Shown here: positions 1 to 7,811 of the stretch, piece after piece
Layout: the number at the start of each line of letters is the position of its first letter
Numbering within the stretch: position 1 is the stretch's first letter
DNA from: RHLJ01 sp965247355
GTDB taxonomy: Bacteria; Bacteroidota; Rhodothermia; Balneolales; Balneolaceae
Assembly (NCBI GenBank): GCA_965247355.1
Contig: OZ252011.1
Span: 1,922,001 to 1,986,000 of the forward strand
Length of the DNA stretch: 64,000 bases
Direction of reading: 5' to 3'
Made by a program: the position numbers and the translations under genes
The notes under the pieces: generated by a model
The model's input: only the letters and a program-made list of their open reading frames with translations
The model's database searches: none
What the model was told of the DNA's origin: nothing

Positions 1-560
1 TCAATATCAATTCCTCGCGCCCATATTTTCATATTTCCCGGAATTCCTTCTCTATGAAGTTCATCAATCATAGACTGTGAAGGCACATAGGTATGAGCAA
101 ACTGCTTGTAGAACCAAATCATCAGCATCTTAAATGGCTTTTTGATTGGGTTTAAATAGGTTGCGTAATAATCTGCATAGCTGAGGAAATGCGTGTGATA
201 AGAAGTTACTTTTGGAATATCATGCTTCTTGGCCCAGCGTAGTGCTCCTATTCCTAATCCATCCGGTGTGGCGATATGTATCAATGTAGGATTGAACTCT
301 TCCAGCCTTTTTTTTGCAGAGCGTGAAAAATGAGTCGCAATTCGGTACTCTTCTCTTCCGGGAACTAACATTGGGATAGAGGGTGTAACTACCAACTCTC
401 CACAATGATCAATCGCGGGGTTCTTTACACTGGGTCCAAATACCAACACCGGTATATTCTGACTTTCCAGATAATGAACTAATCGGTTTAAGGTGAGGGA
501 AACTCCATCTCCGATGTGATTATAATTACCAGTAAAAAGAGCTACTCGTAGTTCTGTCAT
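1..560 (-). CDS. Glycosyltransferase group 1 (GT4), N-terminal part only
   Basis: The gene reads leftward from an ATG at 558-560 and runs off the window start, so only about the first 186 residues are present. The N-terminus begins MTELRVALFTGNYNHIGDG, the Rossmann-type start of GT-B transferases with a nucleotide-sugar/acceptor loop (GNYNHIGDGVS). Further on there is LIHIATPDGLG and then SYHTHFLSY, the His-rich segment typical of the MgtA/SQD2-like mannosyl- and sulfoquinovosyl-transferase group. The last visible part, VPSQSMIDELHREGIPGNMKIWARGID, matches the hinge where these enzymes usually read G-R-G-V-D. It probably makes a membrane glycolipid or surface polysaccharide at the cytoplasmic face. 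The acceptor cannot be told. It is divergent from the epimerase at 665. Confidence 0.85.
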   Translation of the reverse strand, partial: MTELRVALFTGNYNHIGDGVSLTLNRLVHYLESQNIPVLVFGPSVKNPAIDHCGELVVTPSIPMLVPGREEYRIATHFSRSAKKRLEEFNPTLIHIATPDGLGIGALRWAKKHDIPKVTSYHTHFLSYADYYATYLNPIKKPFKMLMIWFYKQFAHTYVPSQSMIDELHREGIPGNMKIWARGIDI

Positions 561-664
561 AAAAGTTTAAAAGCAAAACCCAGATTCGTATCTTCTACTC
601 TATTAACTGGTCTGAGTTCCTGGCTGGTTAGGTTCAAAAAAATAATCCGAAAATATACGCATTT

Positions 665-1642
665 ATGAAAGCCTTTGTAACCGGTGGAACCGGATTTGTT
701 GGAAGTCATCTGGTTGAAGCCTTAATTGCCGACCCCAGCTACTCTGAAGTGCGTTGTTTAGTCAGAACTTCTGATAAATGGCTAACTGGTTTGAACTTTA
801 CAAGAGTAAAGGGAGATTTATTTGACCTTCAGGCCATTGGCAAAGCATTAGAAGGAGTTGATATTATCTTTCATAATGCAGCGGTGCTACGTGCTCCATC
901 CAAGAAAGCTTTTACCCGCGCTAATGTAGAGGCAACAGAAAACCTGATTCGAATTGCCCAGAAGAAAGGAATAAAAAACATTGTTGTGACATCATCTCTG
1001 GCAGGTGTGGGCCCAAGTTCCGGAATACCCCTTACCGAAAAAGCTCGAATGAACCCGGTAAGCATGTATGGGGAATCAAAAAAGGAGATGGAAACCATTA
1101 TTCATAAAATTACCGGGAAATCGGATAGTATAAAGATTATTCGCCCACCTGCCGTATACGGACCGCGCGAGTCTGATATTTACACCTTCTTCAAGACATT
1201 CAAGACCGGAATTTGCCCGATGGTTGGAGACGGGAACCATCCTACCCTTTCCTTAGTATACGTGAGCGATTTAGTTGATGGAATTATGCTTTCAGCAAAG
1301 AAAACAGATGCGGGTGTTCATACTTATTTTCTCGGTGGAGTTGAGAATGAATATACGTGGAATCAAATTCGGAAAATTACTTCCATTATTATGGGTAAAA
1401 AGGCAATCCCAATTAAACTGAAACCGGACTGGGTAAAGAAATTAGCTTCTGTTGTTGAAAACACTGCATCATTATTCGGAAAGTACCCCGTTGTAAACAA
1501 GGAAAAAGCTAACGAGATGGTCTTAGAATGGGTTTGTTCCTCTGCAAAAGCGAAAAAAGAACTTGGATATAATCCTAAGGTTACAATCCAGGAAGGACTT
1601 TCCAGAACCATTCGTTGGTACAAGAAACACAATTGGCTATAA
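665..1642 (+). CDS. NAD(P)-dependent epimerase/dehydratase (extended SDR)
   Basis: A 325-residue extended short-chain dehydrogenase. The NAD(P)-binding glycine motif GGTGFVG lies at residues 7-13, NAA follows near 71-73, and the catalytic YxxxK is Y135-K139 (YGESK). The C-terminal half carries the substrate domain of the 3-beta-HSD/dihydroflavonol-reductase type, including a VYVSDLVDG-like stretch. Length is normal for the family. It lies divergently next to a glycosyltransferase and only 6 bases before a secreted protein. A role in glycolipid or isoprenoid-lipid modification is possible, but the substrate is not readable from sequence. Confidence 0.85.
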   Translation: MKAFVTGGTGFVGSHLVEALIADPSYSEVRCLVRTSDKWLTGLNFTRVKGDLFDLQAIGKALEGVDIIFHNAAVLRAPSKKAFTRANVEATENLIRIAQKKGIKNIVVTSSLAGVGPSSGIPLTEKARMNPVSMYGESKKEMETIIHKITGKSDSIKIIRPPAVYGPRESDIYTFFKTFKTGICPMVGDGNHPTLSLVYVSDLVDGIMLSAKKTDAGVHTYFLGGVENEYTWNQIRKITSIIMGKKAIPIKLKPDWVKKLASVVENTASLFGKYPVVNKEKANEMVLEWVCSSAKAKKELGYNPKVTIQEGLSRTIRWYKKHNWL

Positions 1643-1648
1643 TCATCT

Positions 1649-3187
1649 ATGATCAGACGAACTGCATTACTTTTTACTTTCTTATTTAGCCTGGGTCAAG
1701 CTTTTGGCCAAAACCAAATTATCCAGGATTACAGCCGGGTTCTCAATATCCCGAATGTTAAAACCATGGAAGCCTCTTCCTCTCATCTGTATGTACTCTC
1801 AGAAACAGATGGAATGGCTGTTTTCCGAACCTATGAAGATTCGCTTCAATGGCTGTATACTTCTTCGGGGATGCAGCGACGTGGTAATGTGATCGATGCA
1901 GATATTCGCTTTGCGTATTTATATGGAGATTCACGCCGGCTAACCGTTCTTGAGCCAACTTCTGTTCTTGGAGTTTATTCTTCCACTCTCTTACCAACCC
2001 GCACTCTTGGTGTTGCCCGACTCCAAAACGATTTATATGTGGCACTCGGCAGCGAAGGTCTAAGAAAACTTTCATTGGCCACCCCTGAAACCGTTGACTC
2101 TGAAGCTGAGTTAGTGGCAAATGATATTATAGGGAGAGCCAGTGTATTGGATGTAGCTTCATCCATCATTAGTAACCAGCTTTTTGTACTCACCAATGAT
2201 GCTAAGATTCATGTTTTTGTAATTGAAGAAAGTGAGTTTGGACTAGAATCCACCGTAGAGTTAGGCGCACAATTGCATCACCTTTTTTTAGATGAAGGCT
2301 TGATCTGGGCTGCTTCAAATTCCGGACAGATTTTCGAAGTAAATGCGAATGGACTTGGTAAAAACCTCGGGATTATTGAAGAATCTGTTACTGATTTAGT
2401 AAGCTGGAGAAATCATGTATTTGCCAGAGGCGCTTCCGGTAAAATCTGGATCTCAACAAATGAGCAACGATTTCAGCCTTGGAAAGCAGAACCTTCTCCA
2501 ATGAATCATATCACCAAAAGCAGCTATACCGTTTGGTTGAATATTTTTAATAAGCTGAGTCCGTTGAAAGTTGGTGAAGAGGTAGAGACAACTTCCCTTA
2601 ATCAAGCTCAATATCCAGCACAACTGAAAATCAAACCTATCGAAAATTTAATTCTTACCTACCCAAAACCTTTGTTGTTAGGAGTAGAATTAGAAGGGAA
2701 TTACCCACCTGTTGGTGTTGAATTCACCTACCGATCGAATGTGAATAATGCCTCTCTTAAAGGGCAAGGATTGTACTGGCAGCCAACAGTAAATCAGGTA
2801 GGATATAACTGGTTTACTATAATAGCTTCCAATTCGAAAGGCGAAGTAGATAGTGTTCGGTTTAGTGTGGATGTTCGAACTTTCAATTCACCACCGCGTT
2901 TCAGTCCGGTTAGAAATTCCTCCATTGCGGTGAATGATCCTTACGAAATCACTTTCAATGCCGTCGACCCTGAAAATCCAGCAGGATCGTTAATTCGTTA
3001 CTTAGGTGTTGACTTGCCGGATGGAGCTAATCTTGATGAACGTACAGGTCGGTTTACCTGGACTCCAACTGAACGTCAAATTGGTGAAACTACTTTTCGA
3101 ATAATCGCTACTGATGCTCAGGGTTCAGCCAGCTCACAAGATATTACCCTTACTGTGATTAATATCTCTAGAGAAGGGCAGGAATGA
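1649..3187 (+). CDS. Secreted beta-propeller-like protein with C-terminal Ig-like (He_PIG) domains
   Basis: A 512-residue exported protein. A clear signal peptide (MIRRTALLFTFLFSLGQAFG, cleavage before Q) is followed by a region of repeated short beta-strand units (about residues 35-300) that looks like a propeller of the LVIVD/WD type. Two Ig-like modules then follow. The second contains DLPDGANLDERTGRFTWTP, the signature of putative Ig (He_PIG) domains, with an aromatic TWTPT turn and a following T-x-x-I-x-A-x-D-x-x-G strand. There is no lipobox and no T9SS-type C-terminal domain that I can recognise. It probably forms an operon with the upstream epimerase. The function is unknown; periplasmic or surface binding is likely. 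Confidence 0.7.
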   Translation: MIRRTALLFTFLFSLGQAFGQNQIIQDYSRVLNIPNVKTMEASSSHLYVLSETDGMAVFRTYEDSLQWLYTSSGMQRRGNVIDADIRFAYLYGDSRRLTVLEPTSVLGVYSSTLLPTRTLGVARLQNDLYVALGSEGLRKLSLATPETVDSEAELVANDIIGRASVLDVASSIISNQLFVLTNDAKIHVFVIEESEFGLESTVELGAQLHHLFLDEGLIWAASNSGQIFEVNANGLGKNLGIIEESVTDLVSWRNHVFARGASGKIWISTNEQRFQPWKAEPSPMNHITKSSYTVWLNIFNKLSPLKVGEEVETTSLNQAQYPAQLKIKPIENLILTYPKPLLLGVELEGNYPPVGVEFTYRSNVNNASLKGQGLYWQPTVNQVGYNWFTIIASNSKGEVDSVRFSVDVRTFNSPPRFSPVRNSSIAVNDPYEITFNAVDPENPAGSLIRYLGVDLPDGANLDERTGRFTWTPTERQIGETTFRIIATDAQGSASSQDITLTVINISREGQE

Positions 3188-3202
3188 TATTACTTTTTTT
3201 GA

Positions 3203-3274
3203 GTCATCCTGAGCGAAAGCGAAGGAACTTGTTGGATACCCAACGGGATTCCTCGGAGGTATCCTTAGAATGAC
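3203..3274 (+). repeat. Dispersed intergenic repeat, type 1, copy supplying the mutY start
   Basis: The element starts GTCATCCTGAGCGAAAGCG and ends GGAGGTATCCTTAGAATGAC, so its ends are imperfect inverted repeats of each other. Related copies lie at 5981, 51845 and 56317. The right end contains GGAGG at 3255-3259 and an ATG at 3270, which is the start used by mutY. Confidence 0.85.
3255..3272 (+). promoter_or_regulatory. Repeat-borne ribosome-binding site and start codon of mutY
   Basis: GGAGG at 3255-3259 is followed by ten bases and then ATG at 3270-3272. Both lie inside the dispersed repeat. The spacing is slightly longer than the usual optimum. The ATG is the first methionine before the MutY fold begins (TKADFSKHILEWY). 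Confidence 0.6.
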
Positions 3275-4343
3275 AAAAGCTGATTTCTCCAAACATATAC
3301 TCGAATGGTATAGAGAACACAAACGTGAAATGCCCTGGCGTGAATCAGGAGATCCATACAAAATATGGATTTCGGAAATCATGCTTCAGCAAACCCGGGT
3401 CGACCAAGCCTGGCCATATTTTGAACGGTTTATTTCGCTTTTCCCCACCGTTTTTGATTTAGCTAACGCTGATCAACAGCAGGTTCTTAAAGCCTGGGAA
3501 GGATTAGGATATTATTCCAGAGCAAGAAATTTGCACGCTGCCTCCAAAATGATTGTTGAAGAGTTTGATGGAAACCTTCCTGAAGAATACGATGAAATCA
3601 TCAAATTAAAAGGAATTGGTCCTTATACTGCCGCCGCCATAACAAGTATCGCTTTTGGAAAACCCAATGCCGTTGTGGATGGAAATGTAATTCGTGTCAT
3701 CACCCGCTACTTTGGAATTGAAGAAGATGTACGAAGCACCCGAACTGTAAAACAGGTTCAGCAGCATGTGGATGAACTGATTAGTCACGAGCATCCGGCT
3801 GAATTCAATCAGGGCTTGATGGAAATTGGATCATTGGTTTGTAAACCAACAAATCCGGATTGTTTAAACTGTCCGATTCAGCCCGGTTGTGTGGCTACCA
3901 AAATGGCAAAAACTGATTCCATACCATACAAATCACCCGCGAAAAAAAAACCTCACAAGCATATCGGTGTAGGAATTATTGAACGTGAAGATGGAAAAGT
4001 ACTTATCGCCCTCCGGCCTGAAAATGTAATGCTTGGTGGACTCTGGGAATTCCCCGGTGGCAAACAGGAAGAAGGCGAAAGCATCAAACAAACCGTAGAA
4101 AGGGAATTAAAAGAAGAGTTAGGAGTCGAAGTCTATGCTTACAAAGAATTCATGAAATTGAAACATGTCTATTCTCATTTCTCTATCACTCTGCATGCTT
4201 TTAATTGTAAACTAATTTCCGGTGAACCTAGTCCCAAAAGCAGTCAGGAAATCCGCTGGGTAGATATTGAAGAACTTGAAGAATATCCTTTCCCTAAAGC
4301 CAATAAGCAGTTGACAGAGAAGTTGATTAGTGATCATAACTAA
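3270..4343 (+). CDS. mutY: A/G-specific adenine glycosylase MutY
   Basis: A 357-residue base-excision repair enzyme that removes adenine mispaired with 8-oxoguanine. Visible features are the catalytic Glu in SEIMLQQT (E36), the helix-hairpin-helix GIGPYTAAAI (115-124), the catalytic Asp in VVDGNV (D137) and the four [4Fe-4S] cysteines C191, C198, C201 and C207. The C-terminal domain (about 230-357) is the Nudix-like 8-oxoG recognition domain. Unusually it keeps a complete Nudix box pattern (G264-x5-E270-x7-R278-E-x2-E-E-x-G-x). The start ATG and its Shine-Dalgarno-like GGAGG come from the end of an intergenic repeat. Confidence 0.95.
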   Translation: MTKADFSKHILEWYREHKREMPWRESGDPYKIWISEIMLQQTRVDQAWPYFERFISLFPTVFDLANADQQQVLKAWEGLGYYSRARNLHAASKMIVEEFDGNLPEEYDEIIKLKGIGPYTAAAITSIAFGKPNAVVDGNVIRVITRYFGIEEDVRSTRTVKQVQQHVDELISHEHPAEFNQGLMEIGSLVCKPTNPDCLNCPIQPGCVATKMAKTDSIPYKSPAKKKPHKHIGVGIIEREDGKVLIALRPENVMLGGLWEFPGGKQEEGESIKQTVERELKEELGVEVYAYKEFMKLKHVYSHFSITLHAFNCKLISGEPSPKSSQEIRWVDIEELEEYPFPKANKQLTEKLISDHN

Positions 4344-4360
4344 AGTATCGTTGTTAATTA

Positions 4361-4445
4361 AGACCTCCCCTGATTCCGAGTCAAATTCTGAGTTTAGTTA
4401 TAGAGCCTCCCCTCCTTAGATAAGGAGGGGATAGAGGGGAGGTCT
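4361..4445. repeat. Nested-palindrome element (MITE-like), single copy here
   Basis: The outer inverted repeats are AGACCTCCCCT at 4361-4371 and AGGGGAGGTCT at 4435-4445 (perfect 11 of 11). Inside is a perfect 10-bp palindrome, CCCCTCCTTA at 4409-4418 against TAAGGAGGGG at 4421-4430. It sits in the 208-bp gap after mutY. The rest of that gap (to 4551) shows nothing I recognise. It could fold as RNA or be a non-autonomous transposon remnant. Confidence 0.6.
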
Positions 4446-4551
4446 GAAAAAGCTTGGTTCGATTTCTCCGACAATGTTTCAGAGATCGGATGATTTTGAT
4501 TTTACTTGAACTTCATAGAACTTCTTTAGAAATCTAACCAATATAATTGAC

Positions 4552-5115
4552 ATGGGACTTCATATACATAACCTTGGGAATCTGCCGAATACAATAGATG
4601 GCAGAGACTATTTTATTTATGTTTTAGATTATGGTTGGAAAGAACCTTTAACCAATACTTTAGTAGCCAACTTTACAAATATGGCTAGAAAAGCTTCGGA
4701 ATCGAGATCAATAGTTGTAGCTGGTATTGATCCCATTCATTTTGCAAATGAAGTCTTCTCATTCCACTCAATTAATGGTGAAGATGGAGAGTCTATTCTA
4801 CCAGCAATACTTATCTCGGCATTAACTCCTAATTATTTTAAAGAAAATAATGAGAGGCAAAGAGGTATACATGAGATTGATGATAAACTTTTATTAATAC
4901 CTTTAAAATCTGTTTGCGATACAACAGATGATGTCATCAAGCTCATCAATTCTATTTTCAAAGACATTAGAGAAAAAAAAGAACTAACAGGTTTTTCTAT
5001 TGTTAAAACATTAAGTAAAAGTCGTTCTCGCCGTTTTGCTGATGCTATAATTTTAGAACCAAATTTCAGTGGAATAGGTATTAATTTGAAGAAGCTTTTT
5101 AATTCTGATAAGTAA
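4552..5115 (+). CDS. Hypothetical protein, AT-rich orphan ORF
   Basis: A 187-residue soluble protein that I do not recognise. It has no signal peptide, membrane segment or cysteine cluster. Features that stand out are an IVVAGIDPIHFANEVF segment near residues 54-69, a central SILPAILISALTP stretch that could be a buried strand/helix, and an SKSRSRRFADAIIL segment near the C-terminus. Codon use is visibly more AT-rich than in mutY and the TIGR02757 gene on either side, and a palindromic element lies just upstream. These are consistent with recent acquisition. The open frame is long, has an ATG, and fits neatly between neighbours, so it is probably a real gene. Confidence 0.6.
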   Translation: MGLHIHNLGNLPNTIDGRDYFIYVLDYGWKEPLTNTLVANFTNMARKASESRSIVVAGIDPIHFANEVFSFHSINGEDGESILPAILISALTPNYFKENNERQRGIHEIDDKLLLIPLKSVCDTTDDVIKLINSIFKDIREKKELTGFSIVKTLSKSRSRRFADAIILEPNFSGIGINLKKLFNSDK

Positions 5116-5143
5116 TTTATATCTGAACTATTTTGAAATATAA

Positions 5144-5977
5144 ATGCCAAAGATCAAAACCCTACCTAAGAAAAAACTTCTTTCCCTCAAACCCTACCTC
5201 GACTCACTCGTCCAGAAAATAGAAGTCCCGGAGTATATCGATTCAGATCCCATTCAGTTCATGCATGCCTTTGAATCCAAATCAGACCGGGAAATAGCCG
5301 GGTTTTTTGCTGCGATTATGGCTTGGGGGCGCAGAGATATAGTCATCGCAAAAGTAGATGATTTACTGAAGCGGATGAGTTACCAACCTACGGAGTATGT
5401 GCAGAACTTTTGTGAATCAGATGTACCGGATTTAGAATCGTTCAAGCACCGTACTTTCAAACCGATTGATATTTATTGGCTGGTAAAAGGATTACAGTTT
5501 ATTATTAAGAAATTCGGAGATTTTGAAGGATTCTGGGCAAGCTGCTATCAACAAGCGAAAAAGGAAAAACGAGAACTAATTGCCGTATTTCATGAGCGGT
5601 TTTTTGAGTTGCATCCCGAAACTTCTCAGCGTACCCGAAAGCATATTTCGAACACAGAAAAAAACAGTTCAGCTAAACGTTTGTACATGTATTTGAGGTG
5701 GTGCATTCGTAAAAGTGAGGTAGACCCGGGAATCTGGAGCTTTATGCCAGCCGCAGAACTTAAAATCCCACTGGATGTTCATGTCGCTCGTCAGGCTCGT
5801 CGGCTCGGACTTCTGTCTCGTAAACAAAACGATTGGAAAGCTGTTCAGGAACTTACTGAGAAACTCTGCAGTATGGACCCCGAAGATCCCGCTAAATATG
5901 ATTTTGCACTATTTGGATTGGGGGTGTATCCGGAGTTCGTTGATGAGAAGTTTATTGTTAACCCAAAACTTACTTAG
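5144..5977 (+). CDS. TIGR02757 family (DUF2400) protein
   Basis: A 277-residue cytoplasmic protein matching the TIGR02757/DUF2400 family, which is widespread and functionally uncharacterised. Recognisable family features are the FFAAIMAWGRRDIVIAKVDDLL segment (about residues 62-83), the KRLYMYLRWCIRKSEVDPGIW block (about 178-198) and the C-terminal PLDVHVARQARRLGLL and PAKYDFALFGLG motifs. The alternating helix and basic/acidic pattern resembles helix-hairpin-helix DNA glycosylase folds, but I infer no activity. Full length. The stop lies 3 bases before a dispersed repeat. Confidence 0.85.
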   Translation: MPKIKTLPKKKLLSLKPYLDSLVQKIEVPEYIDSDPIQFMHAFESKSDREIAGFFAAIMAWGRRDIVIAKVDDLLKRMSYQPTEYVQNFCESDVPDLESFKHRTFKPIDIYWLVKGLQFIIKKFGDFEGFWASCYQQAKKEKRELIAVFHERFFELHPETSQRTRKHISNTEKNSSAKRLYMYLRWCIRKSEVDPGIWSFMPAAELKIPLDVHVARQARRLGLLSRKQNDWKAVQELTEKLCSMDPEDPAKYDFALFGLGVYPEFVDEKFIVNPKLT

Positions 5978-5980
5978 AAA

Positions 5981-6052
5981 GTCATTCTGAGGATACCTCC
6001 GAAGGATCTTGCCGGGTATGTGACTAGGTTCTTCGCTTGTGCTCAGAATGAC
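5981..6052 (-). repeat. Dispersed intergenic repeat, type 1, reverse orientation
   Basis: The + strand reads GTCATTCTGAGGATACCTCC and ends GCTCAGAATGAC, the reverse orientation of the copies at 3203, 51845 and 56317. On the minus strand it keeps GGAGG, ten bases and ATG (complement of 5983-5985), but that frame stops after three codons. Confidence 0.85.
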
Positions 6053-6138
6053 TATTTATTTAGAACCATCTAATAACTTCGTCTTCTTGATAAAATTTTA
6101 TATATTTAGGGCTCCCAATTATGGGAAATAATCTAATG

Positions 6139-6149
6139 AAAGGAAGTGA
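6139..6149 (+). promoter_or_regulatory. Extended Shine-Dalgarno of rpsU
   Basis: AAAGGAAGTGA lies 6 bases before the rpsU ATG and matches the full anti-SD complement AAAGGAGGTGA at 10 of 11 positions. Just upstream, 6113-6126 is a perfect small hairpin (TCCCA-ATTA-TGGGA). Many other genes here (fbaB, dusB, purL, pyk) lack a recognisable SD. Confidence 0.7.
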
Positions 6150-6155
6150 GGCTCA

Positions 6156-6350
6156 ATGCTAGGCGTTGAAGTTAAAGACAACGAAAGTGTTGAACGAGCG
6201 ATCAATCGTTTCAAGAAGATGGTAACTCGATCACGTATTCTTAATGAATACAAAGACCGACAACAGTTCACCAAACCTTCTATTGAACGACGCGAGGCTA
6301 TGAAAAAAGCCGTTCGCGAACAACGTCGCCGTCAACGTGAAAACTACTAG
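6156..6350 (+). CDS. rpsU: 30S ribosomal protein bS21
   Basis: A 64-residue, very basic protein starting MLGVEVKDNESVERAINRFK, the diagnostic bS21 N-terminus, and ending in an Arg-rich tail (REQRRRQRENY). It binds the 30S platform near the 3' end of 16S rRNA. The gene is monocistronic: an intergenic repeat lies upstream and a strong terminator downstream. The long SD sequence before its ATG suggests autogenous control through anti-SD accessibility, as described for Bacteroidia ribosomes. That is inference for this organism. Confidence 0.95.
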   Translation: MLGVEVKDNESVERAINRFKKMVTRSRILNEYKDRQQFTKPSIERREAMKKAVREQRRRQRENY

Positions 6351-6381
6351 ATAGTTTATTGTTGTTATCACAACATTTTAT

Positions 6382-6413
6382 AAAGCCATGCTATTTATAG
6401 TATGGCTTTTTTT
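6382..6413 (+). terminator. Rho-independent terminator after rpsU
   Basis: The stem AGCCATGCTA / TAGTATGGCT (10 bp with one G-U) has a 4-base loop and is followed by TTTTTTT. It lies 31 bases after the rpsU stop. Confidence 0.85.
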
Positions 6414-6474
6414 ATTAGGAACATTAGCTACTTCAATCTAAAGAATAAAGCTTCTTCCTTTGTCCCTTTAAAAA

Positions 6475-7809
6475 CTATCCAAGTGCCTTTTTGATGGCAT
6501 CTCTGATATATTTCACCCCGTCAGAAGATTTACCCGAAGGAACTATGGAGTTCCCAAATCCAAGTTTGGCTGCTTCTTTTTTCCGTTGTTCGATATGAGG
6601 AACTGTTCGAACCTCTCCTCCCAGACCTACTTCCCCAATAAAAGCAGTCTGCTGATTGATAGGTTTGTCAATCAAACTTGAAACCAGTGCGCAGCATACA
6701 CCTAAATCTCCGGCAGGATCATTGAGTCGAAATCCTCCTGCGATATTTAAATACACATCCTGATTCGCGAAACTGAATCCGGCTCTTTTCTCCAGAACAG
6801 CCAAAAGTAATGCGAGTCGGTTTCTGTCGAACCCATTTGCCGTTCGTTGTGGTGTACCATAAGACGTTGGGGTAACTAAAGCCTGTACTTCAATCAGAAG
6901 TGGACGCGAACCTTCCATCGTACACACAATGGCATTACCACTTACTCCTTCTGTTTTATCAGAAATGAATAGTTCGGATGGGTTAGTAACTTCCGAAAGC
7001 CCGGTTTCATCCATCTGAAAAACGCCGACTTCCTGCGCCGGTCCAAACCTGTTTTTCAAACTTCGAAGTAATCGGTAAGTATAGTTTTTATCTCCTTCAA
7101 ACTGGAGAACAGTATCTACCATGTGCTCCAAAACCCGTGGACCTGCAATGTCTCCTTCTTTGGTAACATGACCAATCACAATCGTAGTAATATTCTTTTT
7201 CTTAGCCACCTGCTGAAATAGTGCCGCGCATTCTTTCACTTGCTGAATGCTTCCTGGCATACTCGAAAGCTCAGTTCGATATACTGTTTGAATGGAATCT
7301 ACAATCAGTAAATCAGGATTTACTTTTTGCGCTTCCTCTATGACCTTATCAACCTGTGTTTCATTGTATACCAAAAGCTTTTCAGAATTTACTCCCAGCC
7401 GTTGAGCTCGTTGCTTAATCTGTCCTGATGATTCCTCACCTGCACAATACAAAATGCTCAATTCAGGATTTGATTTTGCTATTTGAAGCGTAAGTGTACT
7501 CTTCCCAATACCAGGTTCACCGCCAATCAAAATATAGGCTCCGGGGAGAAACCCTCCTCCAAGTACACGATCAAACTCTGAAATATTACTGAGGAAACGG
7601 GATTTCTCGGAGGTCTCTACATCTGATAATTTTCTGGGAGCTTCTGCTGCATCAAGCCCGGATACCTTAGCTTTATGATCTACACTTTTGGAAGCTTGTG
7701 TTTTTTCAACAAAGGTGTTCCATTCACCGCATGATGGACAGCTCCCCAGCCATTTGGGGGAAATATGACCACAGGTTTTACACTCAAATTGTGTTTTTGA
7801 TTTAGCCAC
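6475..7809 (-). CDS. radA: DNA repair protein RadA
   Basis: A 444-residue RadA/Sms ATPase that promotes branch migration in recombinational repair. The domains run in the expected order. First is an N-terminal zinc finger (C10, C13, C24, C27, within CKTCGHISPKWLGSCPSC). Next is a RecA-type ATPase with Walker A GEPGIGKST (97-105) and the RadA-specific KNRFG motif (251-255). Last is a C-terminal Lon-protease-like domain lacking protease function. Length is normal. The start codon is GTG, 2 bases after the TGA of the upstream membrane-protein gene, so the two are almost certainly co-transcribed and translationally coupled. Confidence 0.95.
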   Translation of the reverse strand: MAKSKTQFECKTCGHISPKWLGSCPSCGEWNTFVEKTQASKSVDHKAKVSGLDAAEAPRKLSDVETSEKSRFLSNISEFDRVLGGGFLPGAYILIGGEPGIGKSTLTLQIAKSNPELSILYCAGEESSGQIKQRAQRLGVNSEKLLVYNETQVDKVIEEAQKVNPDLLIVDSIQTVYRTELSSMPGSIQQVKECAALFQQVAKKKNITTIVIGHVTKEGDIAGPRVLEHMVDTVLQFEGDKNYTYRLLRSLKNRFGPAQEVGVFQMDETGLSEVTNPSELFISDKTEGVSGNAIVCTMEGSRPLLIEVQALVTPTSYGTPQRTANGFDRNRLALLLAVLEKRAGFSFANQDVYLNIAGGFRLNDPAGDLGVCCALVSSLIDKPINQQTAFIGEVGLGGEVRTVPHIEQRKKEAAKLGFGNSIVPSGKSSDGVKYIRDAIKKALG

Positions 7810-7811
7810 AA

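Noticed and set aside
1758..2120. Antisense open frame opposite the secreted Ig-like protein
   Set aside because: Shadow of a real gene with a clear signal peptide and domains on the other strand.
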